From Odontesthes bonariensis (lineage: Eukaryota; Chordata; Actinopteri; Atheriniformes; Atherinopsidae): a DNA stretch of 64,000 nt. Below the pieces are notes generated by a model. The model did no database searches and was not told the origin of the DNA. It worked only from the letters and a program-made list of their open reading frames with translations. Both the position numbers and the translations under genes were made by a program. Numbering within the stretch: position 1 is the stretch's first letter; every line of letters begins with the position of its first letter. Shown here piece by piece: positions 59,701 to 64,000 of the stretch. The stretch covers positions 5,682,976-5,746,975 of the forward strand of contig NC_134527.1 in NCBI RefSeq assembly GCF_027942865.1, given 5' to 3'.

Positions 59701-62700
59701 TTTGCTATGTAATCGTCAGTTTTGCAACTTTTTCCCATGCACATATTTTATTAAACAATTTTTCAATTCCAGGTGCATAAGAAATAAGCCAGAATTAGAC
59801 ATTTATTACTAAGCTGTCTTAAAAGAATATGAAAATGATTTCATGCATTCATTTAATATGTCTTCTATTAACTTTGACTGATAATGGGACTGTGTTAACA
59901 CCAGGCTCGACTGTAAAGGAAGAGTTGGGCCAGTTGAGCCCAGCTTGTCATGACAAGTCATTAAGTGAGACTTTTACAGGACAATTAGTCTGGATACTTT
60001 TATCCAAATTTATTATAATAACAGCTCAACAAGTCCTCTAATCGCTAAGACCAACTCTGCAAGCTTCAGGAGGGAAACACGACTTATATCCACATCAGAG
60101 CAGACGTCATTCATCCAAGAAGCCACAAAGTCCTCCAAATCGTCCTCATGCGCACGAACGATTCAGCCTCCTCTGACTTTAGATCGAGACCAACTTTTAT
60201 TTCCACTTCTGAGTTACGTACCGTTATTGTCACGACAAAACTTTGCTTAAAACACTTTTGTTTCTTCCTGTTTGCCTTTTAGACACAAACATTACTTGGT
60301 TAGGAGTCGAAAAGGATCGTAGTTTGGACTAAAATACATTCTTTTTACAATGCAACCATCACTTTCATGAACGGCAATTTGCTGGTTGCCTTTGAAATAT
60401 ATAAACGCAACAAAACTTTGGCACGTTGTGATCGGCTTTAGGCAGTAGTTTGATCATTTGGTTTAGGTTAGAAATGAAAAACTACCGAATCGGGGCTGCA
60501 AAACGAACGTGATTATGTCTAAGATGAGCGTGACCTTCATGGATGCCAATCTTACACTCGACATGCAGTTGCTCACACAACCACTAGATATCCTTCAAAT
60601 GTAATTATCGATCACATCTGCCTGCATAAATGTACGAACCATTGAACCGTTTTGGGAAGGAGAACATGTATATTCTTTTTTTTATGTTCGGTTCCATCGA
60701 AAACCTGCAAAATAAAGTCTTAAAAAGGGAGATGATTTGAAATGGCAGTAAAAATCTCCCGCCGTTTCTCATCATCAGATTGTGGGTTTTACAGAAAAAG
60801 ATTAACTTTAGTCACTGACCTCTGAATTTAACTGGTTTGACATTATTCTTGATTTAATCAAATGTAGTTAAACCAGCCAGCAGCCTTCTACACCACAAAA
60901 TATTGAGCTCAGATGATTCTATATATTTCTTTAATTGAAACAAACTCAACAAAATGCCACTCTTTTTCAAATGTGTTTATTTATTTTTTCCATCTCTTCC
61001 TGATAAGACTCAAACACAGCAGATTTCTTCGGGACTCTGAAGCCACAGTTGCTCAGAATGATGCAGTGTGTGCGTGTGGTCACGCCGCTCACGGCACCAG
61101 AGCGGCACGCTGATGGGTTTTTAATGGTTTTTGGATGGCTGTCGGGCTCATTTGGCACACATAAGATATCAGGCTTTTGGATGCACAGACTCGGCTCTCG
61201 GGTTCAAATTTTAAACATCTATTGCTCAAGAAGTCTTGCAGACATTCTGAGATTGCTTATCCAGTTGATCTAAAACTAATTTGCGGGATCTGAACAATCT
61301 GGGGGCCACAGGTGATCTAATCTGGCATAAAGAATAGGAGTGAAAAAAATACAAAGTGACATATATGCACACTTTTATTTCTTTACTTTGCTGGAAGAAA
61401 AACTCAAGTTTATGGATCATTTGAATTTAATAAGAGTTGAATGGTACAGTCATCAACACATTCATGTGTGAAATGGAAGGTGATGCAACAGTTGTTTTTG
61501 TTTTTCTACCTTAAATGCAATCGGCAGCAGTTTATAGTCCTAACCTTGTTGTAACCAAAAGGTTCCAGGAAGGCATACAGACCAGCCGACGCTGAGAGCT
61601 GGCAACCATTATGTTTCCATCATAACTTAACCTTTTTTCCTTCCCTGTTCTCCGACTCAACCCCATTTCCAGCAGAGTTTGTACATTTTATAAACCTTTA
61701 ACAGCAGTAAGTTCAAAGGAATGTATTTCAGTATTCTCACCGAGCAACTTCATTGTATTTAGATAATAAACAGATAAGAGTGGGTACATCCGACAGCCCT
61801 GAGAGGCGAGCGAATGAACTTTTTCTCCTTCATAACGGGAGAGCAGGTGGAACTTTAAATGTTTAAACTTGTCAAAACAAAAATGAAGGCTCTTTTTTTT
61901 CTTTTTTTTAAAGTGTTTTAAAAGTATTTGGAACATTTAAGATTTTAGATGATTAAGATTTAGACTTTATTGTCATGTAAATACACAAAATGACTCCTCC
62001 GCATTTAACCCATCCAGGTTGGCACCTGTTGAACACACACATGCACAGGGTCATGGCAGACTTAAGTGTACAATCAAAGGTTGGACCCAGGAAACCATTA
62101 CACTGTGATCTAAGTAGAATCCAAAAAATGAGTCTTACATGTATTCTGAACAAAAGTCCAGGCTCAAAATGAGGGGAGTTTATAGAATATTTAGAGTATT
62201 CTTGAATATTCTACAGTCGGCAGATAAACTGGGGACAGGTTTGGGTATAAAAAATAAGGATGGGCTTTGGCTCGCACCTTTGTGCCAAATTTCCTTCAGA
62301 GAATCATCAGTAGGTTCCATAAAATCTGTGTTTTACAACACTAGATTGTAAAGAACTTTGGTATTTCAGTATCTATCAGCCATAATATTGTTAGAGTGGG
62401 GAGAAATCTGTGTGTGCAGGGAGTAAACCGCTGCTGGAAACGTATCGGACCAAAATAACCACAGACTGAATGTTCCTCTGAAAAACGGCAACACTCAGGA
62501 TCCTCAGTTTTCCAGTGTGTTGTTGTTCTAATCAAATATTAGATTTGTATATAGTTTATAGATAATGAAGATCAGTCCTGTGTATTTTTTGTTCATATAT
62601 TCTGAATACAATGAAGTTGTTCATACCAACACGTATCTCTTTGGATTTTTTTTTCCTATTAAATCTAAATTAAACTAACAGAAGAAAAATGTGAGTTTTT

Positions 62701-63162
62701 GTTGCATTTTAGAACATTTCCTGACTTTTTTTCTTCTCCATTTCTTTTCAATTTTTTTTTGAAAGGTCCATCTTTAAGTGGGATCAAGTCTTTGAAGTGC
62801 AGCTCACTGCTGACATTAAAATGCCAATTTAAAGTGACTTTCATAAATAATTTAATCGGTTCTTTCAAGATATTACACGTAAAAATCGTTTGTCCACATA
62901 TTTATGTCAAAGAACTTTTTTTTTTAATATGAAAACAAAACGCATTTTAAATTTTCTTTTGAAAGACGATTAAGACATATTTTAAAATAAAATATGTGGC
63001 TAAATTTTTTTTTATTTTGACTACACTCTTGTAAAAGGAAAAACAAATGGCTGAAATTTGATAAATGGTGCCCTGATTGTCTTGACATCAGGAGTAGAAA
63101 TTCAGTAAATGTCAGGATCTCCTACAGATAAATGGTCTATATTTTGAACCTGTATCATTGGC

Positions 63163-63193
<31 letters not shown>

Positions 63194-64000
63194 CAAATAA
63201 AAGCATTTACGTATTTATTGTTATTTTGTGTCTGGTAAAAAAAAATAAAAATTCCAGAAGATGCTAAACCCCCACAGAGGCGATCGGTGCTTTATTTAAC
63301 TGTTCCATTTCCCATTGCTGATGTTTTTCAACCAAATTGGCCGATCTGTTCGGACTTTCTTTTCTCGTATATATATTTGTCTTCGTACTGACACTGATTC
63401 TGCAGAAGTTGTGATTAAAAAGCGTGAAAAGAAAAGGTCTTTTTAGTCCCGTGGGGTGGGTTAACAGTGCAGTGTTTGTAAAACGGTTGCCCTGAGTTCA
63501 CTGATTGGCCAAACGTTCCTCTTGTGATGATCATCACTGAATAAAAGCCATATGAAAATGACAGCCGTCACTTTACGTGAGACGTGGACGATAGTATGTC
63601 GGTTTATTGTTTCCTGAGTACAGAGGCTCCTGCTTCACCCGCTCTGTGTCAGGGACCAAAGACATGGACCGATATGGTTTTTTTCTGCTTCAGTCGACCA
63701 GTTTAGCCATGCAAGGAGAAACCTTTGATACATCTGTTACCTCTCCGCCACGACGAGGCGGCGTCAGCAGGCACACTGGTAGCTCATCGTTTTCTAACTT
63801 TTGGTAAATATTGATAACCGGTTTTTGGGGGAAGTTGTTTTTGCTTTATTTTTTTAAAGATGTTTGTTTTGTGTCATTTGCCTCTTGCAACTTCCTTTTT
63901 CCTGCCATTTATCAAAGCTGCATTCACTGTACAGATTACTTATTCTGCACTTTGTAACTAAAATTGTGGCTTATTGTAAGATTCTCTGAAATCTGATTCC
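56710..64000 (+). other. man1b1 3' UTR and downstream intergenic region
   Basis: No conserved coding exon was found on either strand. AATAAA signals occur at about 60711, 63197 and 63540; the first may end a long (about 4 kb) 3' UTR, but nearer variant signals cannot be excluded. A TTTA array lies at about 59669-59695 and a poly(A) run at about 63168-63189. Confidence 0.45.
61945..62060 (-). repeat. Fish LINE-type tail remnant
   Basis: TTTAGACTTTATTGTCATG and CCGCATTTAACCCATCC are the reverse of a frequent teleost repeat terminus. Located downstream of man1b1. Confidence 0.45.

Noticed and set aside
1-64000. CRISPR arrays, operons, phage or viral genes
   Set aside because: No regularly spaced repeats, no bacterial gene organisation and no viral protein signatures; exon structure and repeats are those of a fish genome.

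Overview
This is vertebrate, almost certainly teleost fish, genomic DNA. Genes are split into short exons with GT-AG introns. The spacers hold typical fish repeats: hAT MITEs with BED-finger ORFs, Tc1/mariner relics, L2/CR1-like and L1-like LINE ends, tRNA-derived SINEs and TTAA hairpin MITEs. I see no bacterial, viral or CRISPR-like content. Two protein-coding genes are supported, both on the + strand and head to tail.

Gene 1 (720-33275) is the 3' half of a fibrillar procollagen. Twenty-nine in-phase exons encode about 568 residues of Gly-X-Y helix and the start of the C-telopeptide. Five further exons encode the C-propeptide, ending in GPVCFS and a stop at 33273-33275. The 5' half (start codon, N-propeptide and about 40% of the helix) lies before base 1. 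Two glycine substitutions in the helix and a divergent C-propeptide place it in clade C (type XXIV/XXVII). Type XXVII is my preferred reading, because its neighbour man1b1 and COL27A1 both map to human 9q, but the sequence alone does not decide it.

Gene 2 (non-coding first exon ending near 39369; CDS 40192-56709) is man1b1, the ER/Golgi alpha-1,2-mannosidase of glycosyl hydrolase family 47. It is complete, with 13 coding exons and 683 codons. The encoded protein has a short cytosolic tail, one signal-anchor helix, a low-complexity lumenal stem and a fully conserved catalytic domain. The two genes are about 6 kb apart and share no obvious regulation. Both products do act in the secretory pathway: procollagen is an N-glycosylated ER client and MAN1B1 trims ER N-glycans.

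The rest is intron, intergenic DNA and nested transposons. The clearest structures are: a 596-bp element with a perfect 9-bp target duplication carrying a RecQ-helicase fragment (1421-2016); an hAT element split by a long-TIR element with CTCGAG repeats (11611-12894); five same-oriented copies of one BED-finger hAT family (17600, 23193, 30229, 32569 and 43029), one of which contains both a Harbinger-like element and a SINE; a 5'-truncated LINE with a 13-bp target duplication (19741-21318); and an insertion with a 10-bp duplication inside a SINE (45408-45794). From about 57 kb to the end I recognise no further gene.

I did not find a clearly new biological system. The most unusual items are the helicase-fragment transposon, the 18-nt collagen micro-exon followed downstream by a GC-AG intron, and the loss of a conserved C-propeptide cysteine and glycosylation site.
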